Under the pieces are notes generated by a model. That model searched no databases, was not told the origin of the DNA, and saw only the letters and a list, made by a program, of their open reading frames with translations. From Hybos culiciformis (taxonomy: Eukaryota; Arthropoda; Insecta; Diptera; Hybotidae), in NCBI GenBank assembly GCA_964007475.1, contig OZ023273.1:85323712-85387711 (forward strand): a stretch of 64,000 bases of DNA, in the 5' to 3' direction. Both the position numbers and the translations under genes were made by a program. This document shows positions 1-9,997 of this stretch, one piece after another. Position 1 is the stretch's first letter; each line of letters opens with the position of its first letter.

Positions 1-520
1 TTTTATAAGAATGTTATTGATAATGTGAATTATATTACGTAAGCATATATTGTTTTCTTACTATTATGATAGTAATGTTAATTTTAAGTATATAATATAT
101 GATATTTTGTTATATTAATAGTAGAATTTGATTATTTACAAACTTTAATTTAAGTTAAAATGTCAAGATTTAAATTTCTGTAAAGATTATAAATATCTTA
201 TAGAAATAAATAAATAAATAAATATAAAAACACATGGTGTGTCGTGGGACACCACACAGAAGCAAAGCCCGTTACGCTTTTGGTTTCAATTTAATTTGTA
301 TATTTTATACAAAATATGGAGTTTTCACATTTTTTATTTACATTATATAAATGTGAAATTAAAAAATGAAACTTTTTTAATTGTTTTTATTTATTAGCAC
401 TATTTGTCATTTTGCCTAAGTTTGTATCAAGTTTTTTGCGTATTTTATAAAATATAAGTATTTTATAATTTAATTGAATACCACAAATATTTGCATTAAA
501 TAAACTACTAGTCTATACCT
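1..520. other. AT-rich stretch without a recognised gene
   Basis: I see no coding signal here. A short (TAAA)n run near 207-222 is followed by a small inverted repeat (TGGTGT..ACACCA, about 235-255), which could be the decayed tail of a non-LTR element. This is only a guess. Confidence 0.4.
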
Positions 521-524
521 TTTC

Positions 525-650
525 AACTTCAAATTGGAAATAATCATTTTCAAAATGGAAATAATCATTTTCAAAATGGAATTAATCATTTTCAAAATGG
601 AAATAAACATTTTCAAAATGGAAATAATCATTTTCAAATTGGAAATTAAT
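525..650. repeat. 21-bp minisatellite
   Basis: About six copies of a 21-bp unit of the form AAAATGGAAATAATCATTTTC, with a few substitutions. It lies just left of the Ty3 target site. Any open frame across it only encodes the repeat. Confidence 0.85.
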
Positions 651-710
651 TTTAAAATAGTAAGGTAGCTAGCCAGACGCTCAAACAGTGTTTCAAGTTT
701 TTTATTAGTT

Positions 711-715
711 GCATC
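711..715. repeat. Target site duplication GCATC (left) of the Ty3 element
   Basis: GCATC lies directly before the left LTR and is repeated at 5439-5443 directly after the right LTR. A 5-bp duplication is normal for Ty3-type integration. Confidence 0.9.
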
Positions 716-951
716 TGTGATAATAAAACGACTAATTATATATTCCAAGTTTTATTGTTGAATTCAGGTATAAGACTGAGTCTTTAATTTACAATTCTTC
801 TTAATTATTATACTTAATTAAACTGTTATTTTTTAGTGTATTATACTTTATACATTAATTGTTCTTTTATATAAAATGTTATAGAACATTTTATAGGGAA
901 CATAATCAATTAATGTTCACATTTATTAATGTGATTATGTAACATGTAACA
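716..951 (-). repeat. 3' LTR of Ty3-type retrotransposon
   Basis: 236-bp LTR. On the minus strand it begins TGTTACATG and ends TTATCACA, so it has the usual TG..CA ends. By eye it differs from the LTR at 5203-5438 at one position (the 5412-5420 region has A where this copy has G). A purine-rich tract (a long A run then GGAGA on the minus strand, 952-975) directly precedes it and is the likely polypurine tract. Confidence 0.95.
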
Positions 952-1171
952 TCTCCTTTTTTTTTTTTTTTTTTTTAATTTAATTTTGATTTTATACATT
1001 ATAATTATAATTAAATTTATAATATATTTTTATGTAATAACATATTTTATATAATTTTCTTGAAATTGATTTTTAAATATTTTTTCTTCTATTAATTCAT
1101 ATAAATTTAATGCAAAAGTATTTAGTTTTTTTTTGTTTTTTTTTTTTCTACCAAGCTGCTAAAAAAATAAA

Positions 1172-2281
1172 TTATTTGTAGGAACTTGGACTGAATTTTT
1201 CTGGAGCAGTTATTTTCCTACCATAACGGGTCCTAATATTTTGTGTAGGTTTTTCCGAGCTGTTTTGTTTTGCGCTTAAAGGAGTATGAAAAAGTTCTGG
1301 GGAACAATATTCAGGGGATTCTGGTGATTGATCTGTAGCAGATTGCTGTGTAATTAATGGAGTTTGTGGCGATAGAATTGAAGTGTTTGGAGAAGGTATA
1401 ATTTGCTGACGATTTCTGCGATAAATGTGAGAATTTTTTCCTTCAATTACGTAAGATCGAGGTTCTTCACATTTTTGTAAAATCAAGCCTGGACGCCAAA
1501 TTGAACCAGGAGTCTTTTGATAAAATATTTTTTCTCCTTCATTCAGTTCTTTTAAATTAGTATTCTTATTAAAATTATTGGACATTTTATTTTGAGTTTT
1601 TTCGATAAAATTGTGCATTTTTTCATAATTAACTAGAACAGGTCTTAAATTTTCGATCAAAATCGGAATTTTGGTTCTTAATTTTCGACCCATAAGAAGT
1701 TCTGAAGGTGCATACGAACTTAAATTCGGGGTTGTACGATAGTGTAAAAGACCTATATAAGGATCGGAACAGTCTTCGAAACACTTAATTAAACAATTTT
1801 TTACAGTCTGTATCATCCTTTCGGCTTGACCATTTGACCTAGAGAGATACGGGCTAGAAGTGTAATGTTTTATGTTCCAATTTTTGGAAAAATTTAAAAA
1901 TTCTTCTGACTGAAAAGGTGGACCTCCATCACTGATAACTATTTTTGGAATTCCGTGTCTTGAAAAAATTGATTTTAAATTAGTAATAACTTTTTGAGCC
2001 GTATAACTTTTGTTTAAAAGTGCAATTTCTACATATTTCGAAAAATAGTCTACAACTAATAAATAAATTTTTTTTTTTAATTCGAACAAATCAATTCCAA
2101 CTTTATACCATGGAATTTCATAAATTTCATGTGGTAAAAGTGACTCTTGTGGATTCGATTTTCGATGCCTAATACAATTTTCGCAATTACTGACAATATT
2201 TTTAATGTCATTATTAATATTGGGCCAATATACTGCCGTTTTTGCTAAATTAATGCACTTTTCAATTCCCATATGACCTTA
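1172..2281 (-). pseudogene. pol: Ty3 integrase (C-terminal part of pol)
   Basis: Integrase part of the Ty3 polyprotein, which inserts element cDNA into the genome. The zinc-binding H/C cluster lies at the N-terminus and spans the junction with the RT frame. The DDE core shows D in VGIDLFEL, D in VISDGGPP and E in GQAERMIQ. The C-terminal tail is Ser/Pro-rich. The frame is continuous with the RT frame upstream except for a TAA at 2279-2281, in place of a sense codon inside the zinc-binding region. I therefore read it as the 3' half of one pol frame cut by a nonsense change, not as a separate gene. Its apparent Met start is internal. Confidence 0.9.
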
Positions 2282-3622
2282 ATGAATTAATTCAAGAATT
2301 GAATTTCTTAATTTTTCAGGAATAATTATTCTATTTGACATCAGCACTAGATTATTAACTATGTGAATTTCATTTCGTATTTTGAAATATGGCATGACAA
2401 GTGGGTCAATTTCTTTTTTATTTTCCGGCCAACCTTTTTTATAAAATTTGATTAGTTTACATAACGTTCTGTCTCTAAGTGTCTCCGATACAAGAAGTTC
2501 AAATTTTTCATCTGAAATTGGTAAATTTTTTGTAATTAAATTGCAATGAATTTGAATTTCTTGATCAAATTCAGTTAGAGACTGGTTGTGTAAAGGGGCC
2601 TGTGATATTTGAGCATAATTTTGCTGGCAAGGAGTTAGTGTTGCTGAAGCGAAGGCTATTGGACTATTTTCGTGACAAATTACTGCACCTACTGCATTTT
2701 TAGATGCATCGACTGACACTTTAATTGGTTTGTTACTATTAAAGTAGGTTAAAATTGGTGCATTTGAAATTAGTTTTTTAAGTATCAAAAATTCGGTTTC
2801 GTGTACATTAGTCCAATGCCACTGGATTTCTTTTTTCAAAAGTTGACGTAAGTTACAGTTTTCAATAGAAAGTCCTTTTACAAAGGAGCCTAAATAATTC
2901 ACCATGCCAAGGAAACGTTGTAAGTCACTAACATTATTTGGACGTGGCATGTCACAAATCGCTTCGATTTTAGATTTGTCAGGACGAACACCGAATTCAT
3001 TAAAAATATGCCCTATGAACTTAATTTCTGGAAGACAAAATTGCGACTTTTTATCGTTAAATTTAAGACCTATTTCTTTAGCACGTTCAAGAACTAATTT
3101 TAAATAATGATCGTGTTCTTCTTTGGAATGTGCAAACACTAAGAAATCATCAATGTATATTATGCAATTTGGTATGTCTTCAAAATATTTTACTAACTCA
3201 GCGTGAAATATTTCAGGAGCAGCATTGATACCAAATGGGAGGCGTAAAAAACGATATCTACCAAAAGGACAAATAAATGTACAAAGCTTAGACGATTCTT
3301 TGTCTAAAGGTAGCATCCAGAATCCCGAATTAGCATCAAGCGTGCTGAAATATTTTGCGCCAGCTAGACGAGATTTAACATCGTCAACAGTAGGAAAAGG
3401 AAAATGAGGTCTTAATATAGCCTTATTAAGGTTCCTTGGGTCTAGACAGAGGCGTAACTGGCCGTTGGTTTTTCGAACTAAAACTATGGCGCTCACCCAA
3501 CGAGTAGGCTCAGTTACCCTTTCAATTACCTTTAACTTTTCCATTCTTACTAATTCTTCTTTCAGTTCGTCTTTTAGATTAAAAGGAATTTTACGTGGTA
3601 GCACGACTACTGGTTTTGACAT
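2279..3622 (-). pseudogene. pol: Ty3 reverse transcriptase with truncated RNase H
   Basis: Reverse transcriptase domain with the catalytic YIDDFLVF box and the conserved LDANSGFW and LPFGINAAPEIF segments. It copies element RNA into cDNA. After the start of RNase H (about SPIAFASATLTP) the sequence jumps directly to the linker that normally follows RNase H, so most of that domain, including its later acidic residues, is missing. The frame starts in a different phase from gag-protease, and the two overlap by 32 bp at a run of four A. This looks like a one-base insertion, though a frameshift site cannot be excluded. It ends at the in-frame TAA at 2279. Confidence 0.9.
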
Positions 3623-5126
3623 TTTCCATTACTACTAAGTTACATTTATTTTTTAAGCAGCCCAGTCCATTAAAAACTTCTTTGTAATTTTCTAAAAAAT
3701 TTAAATTTTTAATATTATTATTTTTTATAAAATTAGAATTTTTTTGAATATTATACAAACCTCCAGGACTCTCAATACTATTTAAATTATTTCTTTTAAT
3801 TAACCCTAACTCGACCGAAGATTTTAACCCTATAACAGCCCTGCAATCATTAATCAAAATATGAAAATCAATTAAAAAAGATTTATTATTATAACTACAT
3901 GATATTTTGCAATAACCACTAGACGGTAAAATTTCGCCTGAAAATGTACGTAGCTGGGTACTGGAGCTTTGTATAATATTAACATTTAAATTTAATGATT
4001 TGAATAAGGCAAATGAAATAATGTTGGCTTCAGCGCCAGTATCTATTTGGAAAGCTATTTCTTTTGAATTTATGATTAATTTTTCATACCATGATGTTGA
4101 AAATTTATCTTTTTCAATACTACCAATAAATAACGATGAATCTGGTTCTGGCTCGACTTTCTCGCTGATACTGCTTACAAACACATTTTTATTTTTTGAA
4201 TTTTTCAAACACATTTTTGCGAAGTGATTACGTCCACCGCAAAAATGACACACAGCATTAGCTGCTGGACATTTGTGTACGTGTACCTGGCCACATTTGT
4301 TACAGACAGATTTTCCTGCATTATTTGACGACGGATTTAATTTTGAATTTGAGTTTTGTGGACGACTTTGGGAATGTTCGACTTGGGTTTTGTTGTAATT
4401 TTGGCTTTTGTTATTTTTATTTTTGTTATTAAATCTTTGCTTTTGATTAGCTTTTATAGCTCCGATAAAATTTTGTTGTTCACCTGACGTGTGAAATTCT
4501 TTTGCCTGCTCTTTTGTTAATTCTAAAATTTTAGCCATTGCAATAATTTTATCGAGCTTTTTGTCACCCTCATTCAGTAGTTTTTCCCTTATAAAATTGT
4601 AATTATTATGAAGACCGCAAATAAACAAATCCCTAATTAAGTCCTCTTTTTTGTCATCAAAGTCACATTCTTTACTCAAATTTTTTAATGACGTCACGAA
4701 TTCGTCAATGGACTCATTCGCCTGTTGCCTTCTGGTAAAAAAATTAAAACGTTCCATTATTATATTTACCTTTGGTACAAAAAAATTCTCGAACTTTTTA
4801 ACCAATTCTGCATGTGATAGGGTGTCTTCATCTACGTCAAAAGAATTGAAAATTTCAAAACTGTCTGCACCCATGTGATGTAATAACAGGCTATTTTTCC
4901 TGCTATCTGATGCACTTTTAAGGTCACTTGCTGCTAAAAATATCTTAAATTGTTTGTACCATGTTTTCCATGCTGCTGACAAATTCGGACTTTTGACATT
5001 AAACGGTCTCACGCTGCCACTATCAAATCCATATTGGTAATTATGGCTTACGGTTAGGTTGCTTTCAGCCTTGCTGTTGTTACTACCGCTGCTACCACTA
5101 CCAGTCTTTGCGTCGTTGGTTGACAT
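3591..5126 (-). CDS. gag: Ty3 gag and aspartic protease
   Basis: 511 residues. The N-terminal half is the Gag capsid region (a 'W..WYKQFKIFL' retrotransposon-gag signature near residues 53-64). Two zinc knuckles follow near 275-306: the second is canonical C-x2-C-x4-H-x4-C, the first is irregular. A retropepsin active site, QIDTGAEANI (Asp about 362), then completes the frame. It would package element RNA and cleave the polyprotein. The ATG lies 76 bp downstream of the 5' LTR (5203). The end overlaps the RT frame, where the normal gag-pol continuity is lost. Confidence 0.93.
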   Translation of the reverse strand: MSTNDAKTGSGSSGSNNSKAESNLTVSHNYQYGFDSGSVRPFNVKSPNLSAAWKTWYKQFKIFLAASDLKSASDSRKNSLLLHHMGADSFEIFNSFDVDEDTLSHAELVKKFENFFVPKVNIIMERFNFFTRRQQANESIDEFVTSLKNLSKECDFDDKKEDLIRDLFICGLHNNYNFIREKLLNEGDKKLDKIIAMAKILELTKEQAKEFHTSGEQQNFIGAIKANQKQRFNNKNKNNKSQNYNKTQVEHSQSRPQNSNSKLNPSSNNAGKSVCNKCGQVHVHKCPAANAVCHFCGGRNHFAKMCLKNSKNKNVFVSSISEKVEPEPDSSLFIGSIEKDKFSTSWYEKLIINSKEIAFQIDTGAEANIISFALFKSLNLNVNIIQSSSTQLRTFSGEILPSSGYCKISCSYNNKSFLIDFHILINDCRAVIGLKSSVELGLIKRNNLNSIESPGGLYNIQKNSNFIKNNNIKNLNFLENYKEVFNGLGCLKNKCNLVVMENVKTSSRATT

Positions 5127-5184
5127 TTTTAATGGATACGATGACTATATAATAATTTTTTTTTTTTTAATTAATATATTGAGT

Positions 5185-5202
5185 GTTTTACACCTGACAC
5201 CA
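5185..5202 (-). promoter_or_regulatory. Primer-binding site of the Ty3 element
   Basis: Directly inside the 5' LTR the minus strand reads TGGTGTCAGGTG. It begins with the TGG that pairs with a tRNA CCA end. The first nine bases resemble sites attributed to tRNA-Leu primers, but the tRNA is not established. Confidence 0.65.
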
Positions 5203-5438
5203 TGTGATAATAAAACGACTAATTATATATTCCAAGTTTTATTGTTGAATTCAGGTATAAGACTGAGTCTTTAATTTACAATTCTTCTTAATTATTATAC
5301 TTAATTAAACTGTTATTTTTTAGTGTATTATACTTTATACATTAATTGTTCTTTTATATAAAATGTTATAGAACATTTTATAGGGAACATAATCAATTAA
5401 TGTTCACATTTATTAATATGATTATGTAACATGTAACA
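5203..5438 (-). repeat. 5' LTR of Ty3-type retrotransposon
   Basis: 236 bp, nearly identical to 716-951, and followed by the GCATC target duplication at 5439-5443. Transcription of the element would start here and run leftwards. Confidence 0.95.
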
Positions 5439-5559
5439 GCATCTTTGCCAAAAAGTGCAATATACAAAAAAAAAATTTTTGTTTAAAAAATGTCGTACAT
5501 TGAGAAATGGGAACCTGATAATGTTAAAAAGCCCCTGAAGTGTGTTTTGATGCTATAAT

Positions 5560-5906
5560 TACTAGGAAAATTAAATTAGGGGTCCTGGTAAAATAGTAGA
5601 AATAGACGAATCTAAATTCGGTAAAACGAAATACCACCGAGGATGGCATGTCGACAGTGAATCTTTTGGTATATTCAGCGCTATACTGGAGCTTGTTTTA
5701 TGGTTCCAGTAGAAACGAGATCACTTGACACTATACAGCCCAAAATAAAAGAATGGAAGTTACCAGTAACCAGAATAGTGAGGGATTTTTGGAAACCGTA
5801 TAATTGCCTTAATAATGAAGATTATATTCATTTGAAAGTCAATCTTTCGATTTCTTTTCTGGAAAAAAAAAAATTCTTCGTGGTATTAAAAAATAAAAAA
5901 GAGTAA
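5560..5906 (+). pseudogene. ISXO2/Merlin-like transposase fragment
   Basis: Translation shows pieces typical of the ISXO2-like (Merlin family) transposase domain: VEIDESKFGK with the first catalytic Asp, then KYHRGW, and in a shifted frame from 5700 a segment with IKEWKLP, DFWKPYNCLNNE and the HLKVNLSISF region. Frames change near 5700 and the N- and C-terminal parts are absent, so this is a dead fragment. The Ty3 element is inserted just upstream of it. Confidence 0.7.
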
Positions 5907-6120
5907 AAAAAAAAAAAAATTTTTTTTATATATTTTTATTAATATTACTTTTTTTATTTCGAAAAGAATTTAAAATTTAAAAAATTTCAAAAAAAACAAC
6001 TTAAAAAAATAAATATTTAAAAAACTTAAAAAAAATAAAAAAATTAATTTACAGCAAAAATTAAAAATAGAAATTTCTCAAAAAAAATTTTTAATTAATA
6101 AAACTTTTTTATAAATAAAT
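5880..6120. other. A/T-rich low-complexity spacer
   Basis: Poly-A and (AAAATT)-type runs with nothing recognisable. The last about 25 bases (ACTTTTTTATAAATAAATTATAA) recur before H15 copies 2 and 3 and belong to that repeat unit. Confidence 0.6.
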
Positions 6121-6150
6121 TATAATTTTTTTTTGTTTGCGACTTTTATA

Positions 6151-6627
6151 ATGGCACATTTTGAAAAAGAAGCTTCTCCAAGTGCTCCAGTTATTCCAGC
6201 AATATCAGTAATGATTGACGAGGCGGTTATTGCTGTTGAAAAACGAACTGGATCCAGCAAAAAGGATATTAGACAATATATTGCAGGAACATGGAACATG
6301 GATCCTAATGAATTTAAATCTGTTACAAATAAATATCTATTAGAACAAGTGGATAGTGGAAAATACATCCAAACAAGATGCCGCGGAGCATGCGGTTCTT
6401 TCAAAATGTCGCCAAATTTTAAAAAGAAAGAATTGGTGAACGATATAGATGAGGAAAACGGTGGAGACGAAAGAAATGAAAGAGAAAAAAATAATGAGTT
6501 AAATAAAAAATTTCTCGAGATGGAGAAATTAGTGGATATTCAAAAGATGCACCTCCACCAATTAAGAGAAAGTTTCTGCGAAGAAAAAATTCTGAAAGAA
6601 TATGAAATAAGTTTAAAAATAATTTAG
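6151..6627 (+). pseudogene. Linker-histone (H15) domain gene, tandem copy 1
   Basis: First of four copies of a small gene. The start is ATGGCACAT at 6151. Residues about 10-85 match the linker histone H1/H5 winged-helix fold: MIDEAV, then GSSKKDIRQYI, then SGKYIQT and GACGSFKMSP, the usual signature of the globular domain that sits on nucleosomal DNA. A charged, Glu/Lys-rich coiled-coil-like tail follows instead of the Lys/Ala/Pro tail of H1. A one-base loss in an A run near 6612-6618, compared with copy 3, gives a premature end 13 codons early. Confidence 0.75.
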
Positions 6628-6735
6628 ATACATTAAAAGCACAACTGTAGGAATCGGGATTTTTGTTTCAAAGCCCATATAGTTAAAACTTTTTTATAAA
6701 TAAATTATAATTTTTTTCTGTTTTCGACTTTTATA

Positions 6736-7083
6736 ATGGCACATTTTGAAAAAGAAGCTTTCCCAAATGCTCCAGTTATTCGAGCAATATCAGTAATGAT
6801 TGACGAGGCGGTTATTGCTGTTGAAAAACGAACTGGATCCAGCAAAAAGGATATTAGAGAATATATTGCCGGAACATGGAACGTGGATTCAAATGAATTT
6901 AAATCTGTTACAAATACATATCTATTAGAACAAGTGGATAGTGGAAAATACATCCAAACAAGAGGCCGCGGAGCATGCGGCTCGTTCAAAATGTCGCCAA
7001 ATTTTAAAAAGAAAGAATTGGTGAACGATATAGATGAGGAAAACGGTGGAGACGAAAGAAATGAAAGAGAAAAAAAATTATGA
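6736..7083 (+). pseudogene. Linker-histone (H15) domain gene, tandem copy 2, frameshifted
   Basis: Starts 585 bp after copy 1 with the same upstream sequence. The H15 domain is complete (TRGRGACGSFKM instead of TRCRGACGSFKM). An extra A in the A-run after GAGAG (about 7070-7077) shifts the frame and removes the coiled-coil tail, which is still present in another frame to about 7235. Confidence 0.75.
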
Positions 7084-7321
7084 GTTAAATAAAAAATTTC
7101 TCGAGATGGAGAAATTAGTGGATATTCAAAAGATGCACCTCCACCAATTAAGAGAAAGTTTCTGCGAAGAAAAAATTCTGAAAGAATATGAAATAAGTTT
7201 AAAAATAATTTAGATACATTAAAAGCACAACTGTAGGAATCGGGATTTTTGTTTCAAAGCCCATATAGTTAAAACTTTTTTATAAATAAATTATAATTTT
7301 TTTCTGTTTTCGACTTTTATA

Positions 7322-7822
7322 ATGGCACATTTTGAAAAAGAAGCTTTCCCAAATGCTCCAGTTATTCGAGCAATATCAGTAATGATTGACGAGGCGGTTA
7401 TTGCTGTTGAAAAACGAACTGGATCCAGCAAAAAGGATATTAGACAATATATTGCAGGAACATGGAACATGGATCCTAATGAATTTAAATCTGTTACAAA
7501 TAAATATCTATTAGAACAAGTGGATAGTGGAAAATACATCCAAACAAGATGCCGCGGAGCATGCGGTTCTTTCAAAATGTCGCCAAATTTTAAAAAGAAA
7601 GAATTGGTGAACGATATAGATGAGGAAAACGGTGGAGACGAAAGAAATGAAAGAGAAAAAAATTATGAGTTAAATAAAAAATTTCTCGAGATGGAGAAAT
7701 TAGTGGATATTCAAAAGATGCACCTCCACAAATTAAGAGAAAGTTTCTGCGAAGAAAAAATTCTGAAAGAATATGAAATAAGTTTAAAAAATAATTTAGA
7801 TACATTAAAAGCACAACTGTAG
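7322..7822 (+). CDS. Linker-histone (H15) domain protein, tandem copy 3, intact
   Basis: The only complete copy, 166 residues. An N-terminal H15 winged helix (about 10-85) is followed by a Glu/Lys/Leu-rich segment (about 90-166) predicted by eye to be helical or coiled coil. The family binds linker DNA at the nucleosome dyad, so a chromatin or DNA-binding role is likely, but the tail is unlike histone H1 and the true function is unknown. It lies 586 bp after copy 2. Downstream sequence carries the Helitron 5' region, suggesting the gene travels with that element. No intron is visible. Confidence 0.72.
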   Translation: MAHFEKEAFPNAPVIRAISVMIDEAVIAVEKRTGSSKKDIRQYIAGTWNMDPNEFKSVTNKYLLEQVDSGKYIQTRCRGACGSFKMSPNFKKKELVNDIDEENGGDERNEREKNYELNKKFLEMEKLVDIQKMHLHKLRESFCEEKILKEYEISLKNNLDTLKAQL

Positions 7823-8162
7823 GAATCGGAATTTTTGTTTCAAAGCCCATATAGTTAAAGTAGGAAAATAAGAGTTTCAGCTCGATTTCTGCAGGGGTTC
7901 AGAAATTTAAAAATTTCCGAATAAAAAAAAAAAGCAACTGTCGGCTAATTTTGAGTGTTCTGAAAAGAAATAAAAATTTATTTCTGTTTTCACAAAACTC
8001 ACTCTTAAGAACGAATTCCTCTTCCACAGTCAGTCGACATTTGCTTTTTTTATTTATTTTTATTTTTTTTCAAATATTTTTTATCCTCATGTTTTCCGTG
8101 TTGAATGAAATTTCCATTTTGGTTAGTATGACCGTTACATGTTATTTTTTTTCATAGTCAAA

Positions 8163-8312
8163 ATGAATGACGACGAAGATCATGCTTCTAGAAAGCTACG
8201 CTTGGCTAATGAAAGACAGAAAAGGTGGCAGGCAAAACAAAGTCAGGAGTCGAGGACGAAAATTCGTGCTTTAAATGTTGCCTGTCATCAAATGACACCT
8301 GATCAATTCTAG
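8163..8312 (+). pseudogene. Helitron N-terminal fragment, copy 1
   Basis: The frame begins MNDDEDHASRKLRLANERQ, a charged Arg/Gln-rich N-terminus of the kind found at the start of insect Helitron proteins. It stops at TAG (8310-8312). Remnants of the following repeats are visible to about 8440, where the next H15 unit begins. Confidence 0.55.
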
Positions 8313-8493
8313 CACATCATTCAGCTCACAGCGCATCACAGCAACGATATGTTGATGGACTCACGCCCCTACAATTGGAATCTCCATAGTGCCAAGGCTG
8401 TCTCTGAAAAGCAACGTATCAATCAAATGACACCCGATTATAATTTTATAATTATAATTAAATTATAATTTTTTTCTGTTTTCGACTTTTATA

Positions 8494-8987
8494 ATGGCAC
8501 ATTTTGAAAAAGAAGCTTTCCCAAGTGCTCCAGTTATTCGAGCAATATCAGTAATGAGGCGGTTATTGCTGTTGAAAAACGAACTGGATCCAGCAAAAAG
8601 GATATTAGAGAATATATTGCCGGAACATGGAACGTGGATTCAAATGAATTTAAATCTGTTACAAATACATATCTATTAGAACAAGTGGATAGTGGAAAAT
8701 ACATCCAAACAAGAGGCCGCGGAGCATGCGGTTCGTTCAAAATGTCGCCAAATTTTAAAAAGAAAGAATTGGAGAACGATATAGATGAGGAAAACGGTGG
8801 AGACGAAAGAAATGAAAGAGAAAAAAATTATGAGTTAAATAAAAAATTTCTCGAGATGGAGAAATTAGTGGATATTCAAAAGATGCACCTCCACAAATTA
8901 AGAGAAAGTTTCTGCGAAGAAAAAATTCTGAAAGAATATGAAATAAGTTTAAAAAATAATTTAGATACATTAAAAGCACAACTGTAG
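8494..8987 (+). pseudogene. Linker-histone (H15) domain gene, tandem copy 4, frameshifted
   Basis: Same gene as 7322-7822 but lacking 7 bp after the tenth base of the MIDEAV region (near 8554), so the frame from the ATG ends early. The rest of the H15 domain and the coiled-coil tail stay open in another frame from about 8634 to 8987. Confidence 0.75.
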
Positions 8988-9328
8988 GAATCGGAATTTT
9001 TGTTTCAAAGCCCATATAGTTAAAGTAGGAAAATAAGAGTTTCAGCTCGATTTCTGCAGGGGTTCAGAAATTTAAAAATTTCCGAATAAAAAAAAAAAAG
9101 CAACTGTCGGCTAATTTTGAGTGTTCTGAAAAGAAATAAAAATTTATTTCTGTTTTCACAAAACTCACTCTTAAGAACGAATTCCTCTTCCACAGTTAGT
9201 CGACATTTGCTTTTTTTATTTATTTTTATTTTTTTTCAAATATTTTTTATCCTCATGTTTTCCGTGTTGAATGGAATTTCCATTTTGGTTAGTATGACCG
9301 TTACATGTTATTTTTTTTCATAGTCAAA

Positions 9329-9700
9329 ATGAATGACGACGAAGATCATGCTTCTAGAAAGCTACGCTTGGCTAATGAAAGACAGAAAAGGTGGCAGGCA
9401 AAACAAAGTCAGGAGTCGAGGACGAAAATTCGTGCTTTAAATGTTGCCTGTCATCAAATGACACCTGATCAATTCTAGCACATCATTCAGCTCACAGCGC
9501 ATCACAGCAACGATATGTTGATGGACTCACGCCCCTACCATTGGAAACTCTTCATAGTGCCAAGGCTGTCTCTGAAAAGCAACGTATCAATCAAATGACA
9601 CCCGAGCAATTAGCTGCACAACATGTTGCTCATAATGCATCACAGCAACGATATATTGATGCACTCACGCCCCTACAAGTGGAAGCCTTTCATAATTCCA
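9329..9700 (+). pseudogene. Helitron N-terminal fragment, copy 2
   Basis: Repeats the 8163 frame (same TAG, at 9476-9478), then continues with degenerate QRINQMTPEQLAAQH-type repeats at 9541-9700. Such short repeated motifs precede the Rep domain in many insect Helitrons. The reading is broken off by the GC-rich repeat at about 9700. Confidence 0.6.
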
Positions 9701-9990
9701 AGCCGCCGGAAATCCCACTGACCAACCACCAGTCCGCCCCCCACCCCCTCTCGTTCTGAGACACCTTCTCTACTCCCTCCAGCCATATAAAAATAAAAAA
9801 AAATAAAATAATAATAAAAAAAAAATAAAAAAAAAAATTAAAAAAAAATTCAAAAAAAATTAAAAAAAAAGAAAAAAAAATTAATAAAAAAAAAAAAAAT
9901 TTAGTCTCCCTCCAGCCATATCTCCAAAACGGGACCTTTACCCCAAAAACAGCTTTCGATTTTGAGGGTTTGGGCACCGCCTCTACTACT
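9700..9990. mobile_element. Decayed copy of the GC-rich fold-back element
   Basis: Both arms of the element at 44390-44934 are recognisable: the GACCAACCACCAGTCCGCC core at 9718-9770 and the ACGGGACC..GGGTTTGGGCACCGCCTCTAC arm at 9930-9985. An A-rich run replaces the middle. It interrupts the Helitron frame. Confidence 0.7.
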
Positions 9991-9997
9991 ATACTAT

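Larger units (their letters stand above)
716..5438 (-). mobile_element. Ty3/gypsy-type LTR retrotransposon, recent but defective
   Basis: Complete element with two 236-bp LTRs, 5-bp target duplication, primer-binding site, polypurine tract, and gag-protease plus pol frames on the minus strand. The near-identity of the LTRs indicates recent insertion. The coding region is damaged: a frame change at the gag-pol join, a deletion through RNase H, and a stop before the integrase. It could therefore only have moved with enzymes from another copy, or it was damaged after insertion. There is no env-like frame. Confidence 0.92.
7322..9600 (+). repeat. Direct duplication of H15 gene plus Helitron 5' segment (about 1.17 kb units)
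   Basis: The segment from 7322 to about 8435 is repeated from 8494 to about 9600 with very high identity. Each unit holds one H15 gene, a 320-bp spacer, and the start of the Helitron N-terminal frame. The second unit has a 7-bp loss in its H15 gene and extends further into the Helitron. Confidence 0.88.

Noticed and set aside
525..650. Possible CRISPR-like array
   Set aside because: Repeats are directly adjacent with no spacers and the sequence is eukaryotic.
470..748. 92-codon frame on the minus strand
   Set aside because: It encodes the 21-bp minisatellite and crosses into the LTR; no family and repetitive composition.
716..5438. Envelope gene that would make the Ty3 element a retrovirus-like one
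   Set aside because: Only about 220 bp separate the integrase stop from the 3' LTR and they are low complexity.
6120..7575. 94-codon frames on the minus strand opposite the H15 genes
   Set aside because: Shadows of the plus-strand genes; their similarity follows from the tandem copies.
7951..8157. 68-codon frame, also at 9117-9323, Phe/Leu-rich
   Set aside because: Lies in the A/T-rich spacer before the Helitron start; its conservation is explained by the recent duplication.
9690..9977. 95-codon Phe-rich frame on the minus strand
   Set aside because: Low-complexity A/T run plus the fold-back relative.
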